A stretch of 64,000 nt of DNA, taken from NCBI RefSeq assembly GCF_014490785.1, contig NZ_CP051488.1:310001-374000 (forward strand), in the 5' to 3' direction. The notes under the pieces are model-generated. The model was not told where the DNA came from. It searched no databases and was given only the letters and a program-made list of their open reading frames with translations. The stretch's first letter is position 1, and each line of letters begins with the position of its first letter. The translations under genes were made by a program, and so were the position numbers. Below are positions 26,732-38,599 of the stretch, one piece after another. The stretch comes from Kosakonia sp. SMBL-WEM22. Its GTDB lineage: Bacteria; Pseudomonadota; Gammaproteobacteria; Enterobacterales; Enterobacteriaceae.

Positions 26732-27013
26732 TCAGGTCATCACCATTGGCCATTCCGGCGGTGCGTTGCGGGTCATCTCTTCCCAGACCGAGGCAAAGTG
26801 TTGCCAGATTTTGGCGAAATCCATCACCGTCAGGCCAAGCAGACCGGTGGCAAACCAGCAGGCAGCCGCCAGGCCCATGCCGCTGCTGATCACCGCAAGC
26901 CCAAAGTAATCTGAACGACGAAAACGGATGTTCAGCGTACTTGCCATAAACATTAAAAGTGCGCTTAATAACTGCCAGCGGAATAACACCACGCTGGTGG
27001 TAAGGGTTGCCAT
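26732..27013 (-). CDS. yjcB: YjcB family membrane protein
   Basis: 93 residues from ATG 27013; an upstream in-frame extension has no signal. The sequence (MATLTTSVVLFRWQLLSALL, STLNIRFRRSDYFGLAVISS, end PEWPMVMT) matches E. coli YjcB nearly throughout. Two or three hydrophobic segments, function unknown. In E. coli it sits between ssb and pdeC. Here the pdeC side is kept and the ssb side is replaced by the phosphatase gene. Confidence 0.88.
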   Translation of the reverse strand: MATLTTSVVLFRWQLLSALLMFMASTLNIRFRRSDYFGLAVISSGMGLAAACWFATGLLGLTVMDFAKIWQHFASVWEEMTRNAPPEWPMVMT

Positions 27014-27788
27014 CTTACTATCCTCAGGAGAATCAAACACCTGGCGAGCAAAGGCCTGCGCAGCACGCGAAGCAGTTGTCCGTCGGGTTAACACAAAAAT
27101 GTAAAAGTAGGGTTCCGCATACACGGAAAGTGTGAACTCTATCACATTTGCTGTTTTATTCACCAGTACAAAAAGAGAGCTTTTTTAGTTTTTTAAGTCT
27201 GCAAAAAGTGGATTGTCACATTATCGTCGCCGGGTGAGATCGCGGGCATTGAATATTTTTATTTAACTTACCCCCGCCGGGAAATAAAAAATAAATTTTA
27301 CATAAGCGCAGCAATAAAACGACAACATTGCGATAACAGCTGCCGTGAGGATGTTCTGATTCTGGGAAAGTACGCCGTGTAAATGTGTTACTTTTCGCCA
27401 GAAAATTAAGCATGCTTATATTATTAAGTGTGAGTAAATCGTCACTTAACTATTAAGCACCAGTTTAGCTTTTGGCCACTTTAAATTGGTTGGTTGCGTA
27501 AAAAACAGGCAGTGCGGGCACTGTTTTACCTGTCTGGGCAGGTTGTTTTATTGGCGAGCGTTTCGTTTTTGGGAGCAGTATGGCGAAATATTTTCTTAAA
27601 TATAAATCCAGGTACACGCTTTTAGTTTGCCTTACGGTGGAATATTCTCAGCATCCTTAATTATCATGATTCGAAAGAGAAAAGTCTGTTGCTAATGGTC
27701 AGGGTTTGATGCAACGTAATCACCTGTTTCTAAAAGCCTCCTGCCCAACAATATAAAAGGCACATAAAATGCATGGATTTAGGCGGAC
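27014..27788. other. yjcB-pdeC divergent intergenic region
   Basis: 775 bp. It holds two adjacent hairpins on the plus strand: CAGTG-cggg-CACTG then TTTTA (27512-27528), and ACCTG-tctggg-CAGGT then TGTTTTA (27528-27552). They look like the 3' end of a short transcript. A 26-codon frame follows at 27580 (MAKYFLKYKSRYTLLVCL...) with GGGAG upstream; I do not call it a gene. Promoters for both flanking genes must lie here. Confidence 0.4.
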
Positions 27789-29360
27789 ATGAAGCTCAGT
27801 GTGCCTCGTAAAATGCTCAGAATTAGCGGAATGATACTGGTAGTTCTTATCCCGGTAATGATCTCGCTATGGTTTGCTCATATCCACGCCGTAAAAGAGA
27901 CCCGCACACATCTGCGCGCATTCGCTCGTCAGGCGCTGAATAAAACCGATCTCGTTATTCAGCAGGCGGATAGCGTGCGCCGCGCGGCGGAGAGCTATCG
28001 CGGCACGCCGTGTACGCCGCAACATCGCGCCATGATGCTTAATATTGTTCACGGCAGCCAGTATGTCGCCGACCTTATTTATGCCGAGGGCAACCACTTT
28101 TTATGTTCCAGCGCCGTTACGCCTGCGCAATCGTATGCTATTTCATCAGCGGATTATGAAGGGCAGCATGGCACAGCGCTCTATTACTATCGCGATACCC
28201 CCTTTTATGCCGGTTATAAAATGGTCTATGTGCAGCGGGGAAACTATGTCGCGGTGATTAATCCGCTCACCTATAGCGATGTGACATCCGACGATCCGCG
28301 TTTAGCGTATGGCGTCTACGATACGCGCTCTGGCGGCTTTTTCTCACTCAGCAAGAACGCCCGTTTAAAAACCTTTGCCTCCTTAATCCACCGCAAGGGA
28401 AGCTCTTTCTTACTGGGCGATCGCTTTTATACCATCGCGTATGCCTCCTCACGGCCAATCGCCATTATTGTTTCGACGTCGCGCGAAAACTATTTTCACT
28501 CCCTCTACCGGCAGGCGGTTTTTACGCTGCCGTTGGGGATGATTTGCAGCGCGCTGATCTTTTTCCTCTGGACGCGAACACGGCGGGAAATTACTTCCCC
28601 ACGCCGTAGGCTCCACCGCGCTTTGACCCGTCGTCAGCTTCGCCTTCATTACCAACCTATCATTGATATTAAAAACGGTACCTGCGTCGGCGCCGAGGCG
28701 CTATTGCGCTGGCCTGGTTTTAACGGCCAGGTAATGACCCCAACGGAGTTTATTCCGCTGGCAGAAAAGGAGGGGATGATTGAGCGCGTAACGGATTATG
28801 TCGTTGATGAGGTGTTCAATGATTTAGGGGATTTTCTGGCGGTAGTGCCGAATCTCTATATTTCCATCAACCTCTCGGCGTCTGACTTCCACTCGTCGCG
28901 CTTAATTTCGCTGATTGCCAACAAAGCGCGCGACTATGCGGTTCGCGCCGAGCAGATCAAAATCGAGGTGACCGAGCGTGGCTTTATTGATGTGCCAAAA
29001 ACCACGCCGGTGATCCAGGCGTTTCGCCAGGCGGGGTATGAAGTGGCGATTGATGACTTCGGCACCGGATATTCCAACCTGCATAATCTCTACTCGCTCA
29101 ACGTCGACATCCTGAAAATCGACAAATCCTTTATCGACACGCTCTCCACTAACAGCACCAGCCACTTAATTGCGGAACATATTATTGATATGGCACAGAG
29201 CCTGCGGCTGAAGATCATTGCGGAAGGGGTGGAGACGGCAGAGCAGGTCGCCTGGCTGCTTAAGCGCGGCGTGCAGTTTTGCCAGGGGTGGCACTTTGCG
29301 AAGGCGCTGCCGCCGCAGGAGTTTAAACGCTGGGTGCAGCAGCCGCCTTCGCTAAAGTGA
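27789..29360 (+). CDS. pdeC: Membrane c-di-GMP phosphodiesterase with CSS sensor domain
   Basis: 523 residues, homologous along its length to E. coli PdeC (YjcC). TM1 about 13-30, periplasmic CSS domain with redox cysteines at 75 (GTPC) and 106 (FLCSS), TM2 about 243-261, then an EAL domain with EALLRW at 303-308, NLSASD near 361 and IDDFGTGYSN at 421-430. Catalytic residues are present. It degrades c-di-GMP to pGpG, favouring motility over biofilm. Family knowledge: periplasmic disulfide state and proteolysis control activity. Gene order with soxSR is as in E. coli. Confidence 0.92.
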   Translation: MKLSVPRKMLRISGMILVVLIPVMISLWFAHIHAVKETRTHLRAFARQALNKTDLVIQQADSVRRAAESYRGTPCTPQHRAMMLNIVHGSQYVADLIYAEGNHFLCSSAVTPAQSYAISSADYEGQHGTALYYYRDTPFYAGYKMVYVQRGNYVAVINPLTYSDVTSDDPRLAYGVYDTRSGGFFSLSKNARLKTFASLIHRKGSSFLLGDRFYTIAYASSRPIAIIVSTSRENYFHSLYRQAVFTLPLGMICSALIFFLWTRTRREITSPRRRLHRALTRRQLRLHYQPIIDIKNGTCVGAEALLRWPGFNGQVMTPTEFIPLAEKEGMIERVTDYVVDEVFNDLGDFLAVVPNLYISINLSASDFHSSRLISLIANKARDYAVRAEQIKIEVTERGFIDVPKTTPVIQAFRQAGYEVAIDDFGTGYSNLHNLYSLNVDILKIDKSFIDTLSTNSTSHLIAEHIIDMAQSLRLKIIAEGVETAEQVAWLLKRGVQFCQGWHFAKALPPQEFKRWVQQPPSLK

Positions 29361-29361
29361 G

Positions 29362-29685
29362 TTACGCCTGGTGGCGATAGTCGCTCGGCGTACGATCGAA
29401 CTCGCGGCGGAAAACACGCGAAAACGTCTGTTGCGAGACGTAACCCAAATCCATCGCAATATCAAAAATCGGCCGTTTGGTGGTGCGCAGCGCTTCGGCA
29501 GCCAGCAGCAGGCGGCGCTGACGAATATACTCCCCAAGCGTTTGATGCATCACGGTGCGGAACATCCTCTGTAAGTACCACTTTGAGTAGCCTGACTTTT
29601 TGGCGACAACATCAATGTTCATTGGTTGGTCGATATGTTCATCAATCCATTCAATCAAGGTCTGAATAATCTGCTGATGGGACAT
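29362..29685 (-). CDS. soxS: Superoxide-response AraC-family activator SoxS
   Basis: 107 residues, the minimal two-HTH AraC/XylS DNA-binding unit (IDVVAKKSGYSKWYLQRMFR; IFDIAMDLGYVSQQTFSRVF). Nearly identical to E. coli SoxS. It activates sodA, zwf, nfo and other genes in response to redox-cycling drugs. Its synthesis is controlled by oxidised SoxR at the divergent promoter. Lies 1 bp from the pdeC stop, convergent. Confidence 0.95.
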   Translation of the reverse strand: MSHQQIIQTLIEWIDEHIDQPMNIDVVAKKSGYSKWYLQRMFRTVMHQTLGEYIRQRRLLLAAEALRTTKRPIFDIAMDLGYVSQQTFSRVFRREFDRTPSDYRHQA

Positions 29686-29735
29686 AAAGCTTCCTCTTTC
29701 CCGATTCGTCGTTTTGTCTGCGGGCGAGTATAATT

Positions 29736-29753
29736 CCTCAAGTTAACTTGAGG
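29736..29753. promoter_or_regulatory. SoxR operator (soxbox)
   Basis: The perfect 18-bp palindrome CCTCAAGTTAACTTGAGG lies between divergent soxS and soxR and is identical to the known SoxR binding site that spans the soxS promoter spacer. Oxidised [2Fe-2S] SoxR twists this DNA to activate soxS. Confidence 0.93.
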
Positions 29754-29765
29754 TAAAGAGGTTTT

Positions 29766-30224
29766 ATGGAAAAGAAAACGCCGCGAATCAAAGCCCTTCT
29801 CAGCCCCGGTGAAGTGGCGAAGCGCAGCGGGGTCGCCGTCTCGACGCTGCACTTTTATGAAAGCAAAGGGCTGATAAAAAGTTCACGCAATGCCGGCAAT
29901 CAGCGGCGTTATCAGCGCGATGTGCTGCGCCATGTGGCGATTATCAAAATCGCGCAGCGTATCGGCATCCCGCTGGCGACCATCGGCGAGGCTTTCGGCG
30001 TGCTGCCCGAAGGGCATGCGCTGAGCAAAAAGGAGTGGAAAGCGCTCTCTTCCCAGTGGCGAGAAGAGCTAGACAGACGTATCCATACGCTGGTGGCACT
30101 GCGCGACGAGCTGGATGGCTGCATCGGCTGCGGCTGCCTGTCGCGCAGCGACTGCCCGCTACGCAACCCTGGCGACACGCTGGGCAAACAGGGGCCGGGC
30201 GCACGGTTGCTGGAAGATGAGTGA
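29766..30224 (+). CDS. soxR: Redox-sensing MerR-family regulator SoxR
   Basis: 152 residues. N-terminal MerR helix-turn-helix ([20 protein letters not shown]), dimerisation helix, and the [2Fe-2S] ligand set C119, C122, C124 and C130 in [12 protein letters not shown]. Senses redox-active compounds and nitric oxide and activates soxS. Ends before a strong terminator. Confidence 0.95.
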   Translation: MEKKTPRIKALLSPGEVAKRSGVAVSTLHFYESKGLIKSSRNAGNQRRYQRDVLRHVAIIKIAQRIGIPLATIGEAFGVLPEGHALSKKEWKALSSQWREELDRRIHTLVALRDELDGCIGCGCLSRSDCPLRNPGDTLGKQGPGARLLEDE

Positions 30225-30234
30225 AGCTAAAAAA

Positions 30235-30262
30235 ACTAAAGCGCCCGCTGGGGCGCTTTAGT
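30235..30262 (+). terminator. soxR terminator
   Basis: Twelve-bp perfect stem ACTAAAGCGCCC / GGGCGCTTTAGT with loop GCTG, then CATTTTCC. In E. coli the antisense RNA RyjA lies opposite this end. Nothing here proves an equivalent. Confidence 0.8.
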
Positions 30263-30488
30263 CATTTTCCGGTCATTGTCTTTCGCTCTATCCCGCATCA
30301 AAACGGGAGGGTTTCCCCCGACATCAACACCCCTTATGTAGCCACTAAGGTTCCGGCTTGTGATGACACAGTAAGTATAGATGCCCCTCGCTGGTCTGCT
30401 CATTTTTTAAGCGTATTCATTATGATTTTTCCGGCGCTTTGCCCGCGCTTCTCTATAGTTAAAACGAATATACATGCGGGAGAGAGTC

Positions 30489-31157
30489 ATGCTTACAGTG
30501 CACCATCTGAATCAATCGCGCTCGCAGCGCATCCTCTGGGCGCTGGAAGAGTTGGGCGTTCCCTACAATATCGTGCGTTATCAGCGGCAGAAAAACATGC
30601 TGGCCCCGGACGAGCTGAAAAAGATCCATCCGTTGGGAAAATCGCCGGTAGTGGAGGATAACGGCTTTATCCTCGCCGAATCGGGGGCGATCCTCGAATA
30701 TCTGCAAGAGACCTACGACACCGAGCAGCGCTTCAAGCCGCACGATGCACAGCAGAAGATCGATTACCGCTTCTGGCTGCACTACGCGGAAGGCTCGCTG
30801 ATGCCGCTGCTATTGATGAAGCTGGTGGTAGGGCAACTCGGCAAACCGCCGGTGCCGTTCGGTGTGCGCAGCGTCGGCAAGCTTATCGGGAAAGGGATCG
30901 AGAATGCTTTTTTGAATAAGCAGCTGGAGACCCACGCGCGCTTTATGGAAGGCGAGCTGGCGCATCGCCCGTGGTTTGCCGGTGATGAACTGAGCATGGC
31001 GGATGTGCAGATGAGTTTCCCGGTGTTCGCGCTGCTGTCACGCGGCGGTATTAAGAATCTGCCCAATCTGCAAGCGTGGAAAAAACGCGTAGAAATGCGC
31101 CCCACCTGGAAACGCGCCATTGAGCAGGGCGGCCCCTTCTCGCTGCCGGGCGAGTGA
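30489..31157 (+). CDS. Glutathione S-transferase
   Basis: 222 residues; ATG 30489 preferred over 30474 because GGGAGAGAG precedes it. Thioredoxin-like N-domain (TVHHLNQSRSQRILWALEEL, then IHPLGKSPVVED and ESGAILEYL) and helical C-domain (WFAGDELSMADVQMSFPVF, the N-capping box). It conjugates or isomerises with glutathione; the physiological substrate is unknown. Same neighbourhood (soxR to ghxP) as in E. coli relatives. Confidence 0.85.
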   Translation: MLTVHHLNQSRSQRILWALEELGVPYNIVRYQRQKNMLAPDELKKIHPLGKSPVVEDNGFILAESGAILEYLQETYDTEQRFKPHDAQQKIDYRFWLHYAEGSLMPLLLMKLVVGQLGKPPVPFGVRSVGKLIGKGIENAFLNKQLETHARFMEGELAHRPWFAGDELSMADVQMSFPVFALLSRGGIKNLPNLQAWKKRVEMRPTWKRAIEQGGPFSLPGE

Positions 31158-31456
31158 GAATGTTTGTAGAGTGTTGCAAAGTTGCGCATCGACGATAACG
31201 TTTGCGCATTTGGCGGGTACTTCTTCGCCGCTTTCGGCGATATTTGGCAGAAAGCGGCAAAGTTTGGTTGAAAAGCGGCGTCTAAAGGCTGGATAATCGT
31301 TTGCCTTTTTTTGACCACCCGTTGTATGCGTGGAGTTAAACGTTTGCTTTTTTGTGACCCTTTGTCACAACGCAGCACAGGGAGAAGACGTTTGACCGGC
31401 AGTGGACTGTCCACCATGCATGCCAACGCACAATAAAATTCTCAGGGGATGTATCT
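31158..31456. promoter_or_regulatory. ghxP upstream region with repeated CGTTTGC half-sites
   Basis: 300 bp. CGTTTGC occurs at 31199, 31299 and 31339 and CGTTTGA at 31388. AACGTTTGCGC and AAACGTTTGCT are 11-12/16 matches to the PurR box ACGCAAACGTTTGCGT. An inverted repeat CCGCTTTC/GAAAGCGG lies at 31229-31258. PurR control of a purine permease would make sense but is inference. Confidence 0.4.
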
Positions 31457-32806
31457 ATGTCTACGCCATCTGCGCGTACCGGCGGTTCGCTTGACGCACT
31501 ATTTAAAATTTCTGCCCGTGGCAGCACTGTTCGTCAGGAGATCGTAGCCGGTTTAACCACCTTCCTGGCGATGGTCTACTCCGTCATCGTAGTGCCCGGC
31601 ATGCTGGGTAAAGCCGGTTTCCCGCCGGCCGCCGTCTTCGTCGCCACCTGCCTGGTTGCCGGTGTCGGCTCCATCGTGATGGGGCTGTGGGCCAATCTGC
31701 CGCTGGCCATCGGCTGTGCGATTTCACTCACCGCCTTTACCGCCTTCAGCCTGGTGCTGGGGCAGCAGATCAGCGTCCCGGTCGCACTCGGCGCGGTGTT
31801 CCTGATGGGCGTGCTGTTTACGGTGATCTCCGCCACCGGCATTCGCAGCTGGATTTTGCGTAACCTGCCGCAGGGCGTTGCGCACGGCACCGGTATTGGT
31901 ATCGGCCTGTTTCTGCTGCTGATTGCCGCCAATGGCGTTGGCCTTGTGGTTAAAAACCCGATTGACGGTCTGCCGGTTGCCCTTGGCCACTTCGCCAGCT
32001 TCCCGGTGATCATGTCACTGATCGGCCTTGCGGTGATTATCGGTCTGGAGAAGCTGAAAGTGCCCGGCGGCATTCTGCTCACCATCATCGGTATCTCCAT
32101 CGTTGGCCTGATTTTCGACCCGACCGTGCACTTCTCCGGTATTTTCGCCATGCCATCCCTGAGCGATGACAAAGGCAACTCGCTGATCGGCAGCCTCGAT
32201 ATTATGGGCGCGCTCAACCCGGTGGTGCTGCCAAGCGTGCTGGCGCTGGTGATGACGGCGGTGTTTGACGCCACCGGTACCATCCGCGCGGTCGCAGGGC
32301 AGGCAAACCTGCTGGATAAAGAGGGGCAGATTATCGATGGCGGCAAAGCGCTGACCACCGACTCCCTGAGCAGCGTCTTCTCTGGCCTGGTTGGCGCAGC
32401 ACCGGCTGCGGTCTATATCGAATCGGCGGCAGGCACTGCGGCGGGTGGCAAAACCGGCCTGACGGCGATCACCGTCGGCGTGCTGTTTATGCTGATCCTG
32501 TTCCTCTCTCCGCTCTCCTACCTGGTGCCAGCTTACGCCACCGCACCTGCGCTGATGTATGTTGGCCTGCTGATGCTGAGCAACGTGGCGAAAATTGACT
32601 TCGCCGACTTCGTTGACGCCATGTCGGGCCTTATCACCGCTGTGTTTATCGTGCTCACTTGCAACATCGTTACCGGCATTATGATCGGCTTCGCTTCGCT
32701 GGTGATTGGCCGTGTGGTCTCGGGTGAGTGGCGCAAGCTGAACATCGGCACCGTGGTGATCGCCATCGCGCTGGTGGCGTTCTATGCTGGCGGCTGGGCG
32801 ATCTAA
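31457..32806 (+). CDS. ghxP: Guanine/hypoxanthine permease
   Basis: 449 residues, AzgA-type NCS2-like purine permease, closely matching E. coli GhxP (YjcD). About 13-14 membrane spans, with conserved [37 protein letters not shown] and [20 protein letters not shown]. Imports guanine and hypoxanthine with protons. Followed by its own terminator. Confidence 0.93.
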   Translation: MSTPSARTGGSLDALFKISARGSTVRQEIVAGLTTFLAMVYSVIVVPGMLGKAGFPPAAVFVATCLVAGVGSIVMGLWANLPLAIGCAISLTAFTAFSLVLGQQISVPVALGAVFLMGVLFTVISATGIRSWILRNLPQGVAHGTGIGIGLFLLLIAANGVGLVVKNPIDGLPVALGHFASFPVIMSLIGLAVIIGLEKLKVPGGILLTIIGISIVGLIFDPTVHFSGIFAMPSLSDDKGNSLIGSLDIMGALNPVVLPSVLALVMTAVFDATGTIRAVAGQANLLDKEGQIIDGGKALTTDSLSSVFSGLVGAAPAAVYIESAAGTAAGGKTGLTAITVGVLFMLILFLSPLSYLVPAYATAPALMYVGLLMLSNVAKIDFADFVDAMSGLITAVFIVLTCNIVTGIMIGFASLVIGRVVSGEWRKLNIGTVVIAIALVAFYAGGWAI

Positions 32807-32824
32807 TCATTAAACATTCGGACA

Positions 32825-32853
32825 ATGGGCAACTTCGGTTGCCCATTTTTTTG
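32825..32853 (+). terminator. ghxP terminator
   Basis: ATGGGCAAC-TTCG-GTTGCCCAT and a run of T. A textbook UUCG-loop intrinsic terminator. Confidence 0.9.
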
Positions 32854-32940
32854 CCCACAGCCCGGTTGCTTTGCGTTAAGCTGAAAGACCCCGTCTCAGG
32901 TCTGATGCGGGTATAACAACACACTGCAAACAGGGAACGC

Positions 32941-34587
32941 ATGGAAATTTTCTTTACCATTCTCATCATGACCCTTGTGGTATCGCTCTCCGGTGTTATC
33001 ACTCGAGTTCTGCCGTTTCAAATCCCCTTACCGCTGATGCAGATTGCCATCGGTGCGTTACTCGCCTTACCAACCTTCGGTTTGCACGTTGAGTTCGACC
33101 CGGAACTCTTCCTTGTGCTGTTTATTCCGCCGCTGCTCTTTGCCGACGGTTGGAAAACGCCGACGCGCGAATTCCTTGAGCACGGGCGCGAGATATTTGG
33201 TCTTGCGCTGGCACTGGTGCTGGTCACCGTGGTGGGTATCGGCTTCTTAATTTACTGGATGGTGCCGGGCATCCCGCTGGTACCGGCCTTTGCGCTGGCG
33301 GCGGTGCTGTCGCCAACCGATGCGGTGGCGCTCTCCGGCATCGTTGGTGAAGGGCGCATCCCGAAAAAGATCATGGGCATCCTGCAGGGTGAGGCGCTGA
33401 TGAATGACGCCTCCGGCCTGGTGTCGCTGAAGTTCGCGGTCGCCGTGGCAATGGGCACGATGGTCTTTACCGTCGGCGGCGCCACGGTCGAGTTCTTCAA
33501 AGTGGCGATTGGCGGCCTGCTGGCCGGTTTCGCCGTCAGCTGGCTCTATGGTCGCTCGCTGCGTTTCCTCAGCCGCTGGGGTGGCGACGAACCGGCCACG
33601 CAAATCGTGCTGCTGTTCCTGCTGCCGTTCGCCTCTTACCTGATTGCCGAGCATATCGGCTTCTCCGGCATTCTCGCCGCCGTCGCCGCCGGGATGACTA
33701 TTACCCGCTCTGGCGTGATGCGCACCGCACCGCTGGCGATGCGCCTGCGCGCAAACAGCACCTGGTCGATGCTGGAGTTTGTCTTTAACGGCATGGTGTT
33801 CCTGCTGTTGGGCCTGCAACTGCCGGGGATTCTGGAGTCCTCGCTGGTGGCGGCAGAAGCCGATCCCAACGTCGAAACCTGGATGCTGTTTACCGATATC
33901 GTGCTGATTTATGCTGCGCTGATGCTGGTGCGTTTTGGCTGGCTGTGGGTGATGAAGAACTTCAGCCGTCGCTTCCTGACCAACAAGCCGATGGAGTTCG
34001 GCGCATGGAGCACCCGCGAACTGTTGATTGCCACTTTTGCCGGTGTGCGCGGGGCGATTACCCTTGCCGGTGTGCTCTCAATTCCGCTCCTGCTGCCGAC
34101 CGGCGATGTCTTCCCGGCGCGTTATGAGCTGGTGTTCCTTGCCGCCGGGGTGATCCTCTTTTCACTCTTTGTCGGCGTGATTGCCCTGCCGATGCTGTTG
34201 CAGCGTATCGAAGTGCGTGACCACGCCCAGCAGCAGAAAGAGGAGCGCATGGCGCGCGCGGCGACCGCCGATGTGGCGATTGTGGCGATCCAGAAGATGG
34301 AGGAGCGCCTGGCAGCGGATACCGAAGAGAATATCGATACCCAGCTGCTGACGGAGGTGAGTTCGCGGGTGATTGGTAACCTGCGCCGCCGCGCCGATGG
34401 TCGTAATGATGCGGAAAACACCCTGCAGGAAGAGAACCTCGAACGCCGCTTCCGCCTGGCGGCGCTGCGCTCGGAGCGCGCCGAGCTCTACCATCTGCGC
34501 GCCACCCGCCAGATCAGTAACGAGACGCTGCAAAAGATGCTGCACGACCTCGATCTGCTCGAAGCGCTGCTCATCGAGAACAAGTAA
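32941..34587 (+). CDS. yjcE: CPA1-type cation:proton antiporter
   Basis: 548 residues. Membrane domain 1-395 with the CPA1 hallmark LSPTDAVALSGIVGEGRIPK, EALMNDASGLVSLKFAVAVA (NDASG, ion-binding Asp) and GVRGAITLAGVLSIPLLLPT. A hydrophilic helical C-terminal domain follows (HAQQQKEERMARAATADV to the end). Exchanges Na or K for protons across the inner membrane. Order ghxP-yjcE-(..)-actP as in E. coli. Confidence 0.9.
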   Translation: MEIFFTILIMTLVVSLSGVITRVLPFQIPLPLMQIAIGALLALPTFGLHVEFDPELFLVLFIPPLLFADGWKTPTREFLEHGREIFGLALALVLVTVVGIGFLIYWMVPGIPLVPAFALAAVLSPTDAVALSGIVGEGRIPKKIMGILQGEALMNDASGLVSLKFAVAVAMGTMVFTVGGATVEFFKVAIGGLLAGFAVSWLYGRSLRFLSRWGGDEPATQIVLLFLLPFASYLIAEHIGFSGILAAVAAGMTITRSGVMRTAPLAMRLRANSTWSMLEFVFNGMVFLLLGLQLPGILESSLVAAEADPNVETWMLFTDIVLIYAALMLVRFGWLWVMKNFSRRFLTNKPMEFGAWSTRELLIATFAGVRGAITLAGVLSIPLLLPTGDVFPARYELVFLAAGVILFSLFVGVIALPMLLQRIEVRDHAQQQKEERMARAATADVAIVAIQKMEERLAADTEENIDTQLLTEVSSRVIGNLRRRADGRNDAENTLQEENLERRFRLAALRSERAELYHLRATRQISNETLQKMLHDLDLLEALLIENK

Positions 34588-34595
34588 GCTTGGCT

Positions 34596-35213
34596 GCAAT
34601 GCCGGATGGCGGCTGCGCCTTATCCGGCCTACAAAACCGTAGGCCGGATGCCAAACGTAGGCCTGATAAGCGCAGCGCCATCAGGCATTAAACGGCTTCA
34701 ATACCTCTCTTTATGCGCGTTGCGCCGCCTGCTTCAACCGCGCGACCAACTCAAACTCGTTGAAATTGACCGGCCGCTGCTGCTGGAGGGAGATATTGCC
34801 CGCAATGCCGGATGGCGGCTGCGCCTTATCCGGCCTACAAAACCTTAGGCCGGATGCCAAACGTAGGCCTGATAAGCGCAGCGCCATCAGGCATTAAACG
34901 GCTTCAATACCTCTCTTTATGTGCGGTGCGCCGCCTGCTTCAACCGCGCGACCAACTCAAACTCGTTGAAATTGACCGGCCGCTGCTGCTGGAGGGAGAT
35001 ATTGCCCGCAATGCCGGATGGCGGCTGCGCCTTATCCGGCCTACAAAACCATAGGCCGGATGCCAAACGTAGGCCTGATAAGCGCAGCGCCATCAGGCAT
35101 TAAACGGCTTCAATACCTCTCTTTATGCGCGTTGCGCCGCCTGCTTCAACCGCGCGACCAACTCAAACTCGTTAAAATTGACCGGCCGCTGCTGCTGGAG
35201 GGAGATATTGCCC
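34596..35213. repeat. Three tandem 206-bp units (REP element plus oxidoreductase 3' end)
   Basis: Units start at 34596, 34802 and 35008, each opening with GCAATGCCGG. The same ten bases occur again at 35214 inside the oxidoreductase coding sequence. Each unit joins a REP pair (GCCGGATGGCGGCTGCGCC ... GTAGGCCGG, GCCTGATAAGCGCAGCGCC) to the last 30 or so codons of the minus-strand oxidoreductase gene. Copies differ at a few bases (GCGCGTTGCG or GTGCGGTGCG; GTTGAAATTG or GTTAAAATTG). Only the third is attached to the complete gene. Confidence 0.9.
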
Positions 35214-36430
35214 GCAATGCCGGTCAATATCGACATCGCCCCCGCGCGGTGATCGGCTGCGCGTTGCAGCGGGTCGTTATCCGGAGTGCCAAACAGATCC
35301 GCCAACATCGCGTTATCCCCGCCACCGTGCCCGCCTTCGCCGAGGGTAAACTCCGCTTTCCACGGCGCGGCAAACATCGGGAAAACGGTGATATCACACG
35401 AGGTCAGGCTCCCCTCATTGGCGCGCTCGCCGCCTGCATTCACATAGGATTTCTCGACGATTTTCATCTCCAGCCGCCCGAGGCTACCGTTAAACACCAC
35501 GTTCAGACCTTCCCACGGCAGATAGGTGTTGAGTGAATAGGTCAGCTGGCACTGATTCTGGTACTTCACCAGCACCGACATCGTATCCTCAATAGTGATG
35601 CCGTCGCTAAAGACGCTCTGATCGCGCCAGTAGTTATCCTCATGTTCCGCATCAAGATAGAGCGCTTTTAACTGCGGGTTATCCGCCATATGCAGCGCAA
35701 ACGGGTCGTCCTGGGCAGCGGCATAGCCGTGCGCGCGCGGGTAGAAGTGCGTCACGCCGCGCTTCTCGGCATTCTCTTTCCCGTAGAAGCGCAGGCCGCC
35801 CTCGGCATACACCCGCAGCGGGAAGCTGTCGAGCCAGAAGTTCATCAGATCGAAATGGTGAGTCGATTTATGCACCAGCAGGCCGCCGCTGTTGCGCTTC
35901 TCCCGGTGCCAGCGACGGAAGTAGTCCGCGCCATGTTCGGTATTGAGCAGCCACTCAAAATGCACCGAGTAGACTTCGCCGATGGTTTTGTTCATCAGCA
36001 GTTCACGCACTTTGCTGTGGTGCGGTGCATAGCGATAGTTGAACGCGACGCGCACGGTTTTGCCGGTCTCTTCAATGGCATCCAGAATACGCAGCGCGCG
36101 CGTCTCGTCGATGGTCATCGGTTTTTCGGTGATTACATCGCAGCCCACGCGCAGGGCGCGAACGATATAGTCATCGTGGGTTCTGTCCATGGTGGTGACG
36201 ATAATCGTATCGGGGCGCGTTTCGCGGATCATCGTCTCAAACTGCCCAGCAAGCCATGTGGGAACAGAAGCCGCGCCCTCCTGCATTAACAGCTGGTTGG
36301 CGTAATCCATCCGCGTCTGGTTGGTATCGCAGAACGCCACCATGCGGGCATTCTCTCTCCACTGACCGCCAATGGCGGAGATATATAAACCGGCACGCCC
36401 GCCCGTACCGACTAAGGCATATTTTTTCAT
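35123..36430 (-). CDS. Gfo/Idh/MocA family oxidoreductase
   Basis: 435 residues from ATG 36430 (AAGAGAGAA upstream; the longer frame to 36481 lacks a signal). N-terminal Rossmann fold YALVGTGGRAGLYISAIGG; VITEKPMTID with the EKP catalytic lysine; a C-terminal beta-sheet dimer domain. Expected to oxidise or reduce a sugar or sugar derivative with NAD(P). Substrate unknown. It occupies the place of yjcF of E. coli. Its 3' end has been amplified in the neighbouring tandem repeat. Confidence 0.82.
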   Translation of the reverse strand: MKKYALVGTGGRAGLYISAIGGQWRENARMVAFCDTNQTRMDYANQLLMQEGAASVPTWLAGQFETMIRETRPDTIIVTTMDRTHDDYIVRALRVGCDVITEKPMTIDETRALRILDAIEETGKTVRVAFNYRYAPHHSKVRELLMNKTIGEVYSVHFEWLLNTEHGADYFRRWHREKRNSGGLLVHKSTHHFDLMNFWLDSFPLRVYAEGGLRFYGKENAEKRGVTHFYPRAHGYAAAQDDPFALHMADNPQLKALYLDAEHEDNYWRDQSVFSDGITIEDTMSVLVKYQNQCQLTYSLNTYLPWEGLNVVFNGSLGRLEMKIVEKSYVNAGGERANEGSLTSCDITVFPMFAAPWKAEFTLGEGGHGGGDNAMLADLFGTPDNDPLQRAADHRAGAMSILTGIAGNISLQQQRPVNFNEFELVARLKQAAQRA

Positions 36431-36576
36431 CGCATTCTCTCTTATGAATTGATTTGCTGAATTAATGGAACGTTGTTTCAATTCGATAAGGTTACTGTAG
36501 CGCGATGACGAAATATGCCTACGGCGGAGAGGGGAAAGTGTGATCCCCGGCCAAAAGTGGCCGGGAAGAGGGGAGG

Positions 36577-38540
<1,964 letters not shown>

Positions 38541-38599
38541 TACAGAAATCTCCAGAGGTAAGTAATGCCAGCAAATGTAGGGTTGGTAGAGTGACATTT

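Noticed and set aside
30224..30300. RyjA antisense RNA
   Set aside because: Known in E. coli at this place, but I could not identify its promoter here.
34606..35103. Open frames encoding repeated MAAAPYPAYKTxGRMPNVG peptides
   Set aside because: Produced by the 206-bp REP-containing tandem repeat and antisense to the oxidoreductase 3' end.
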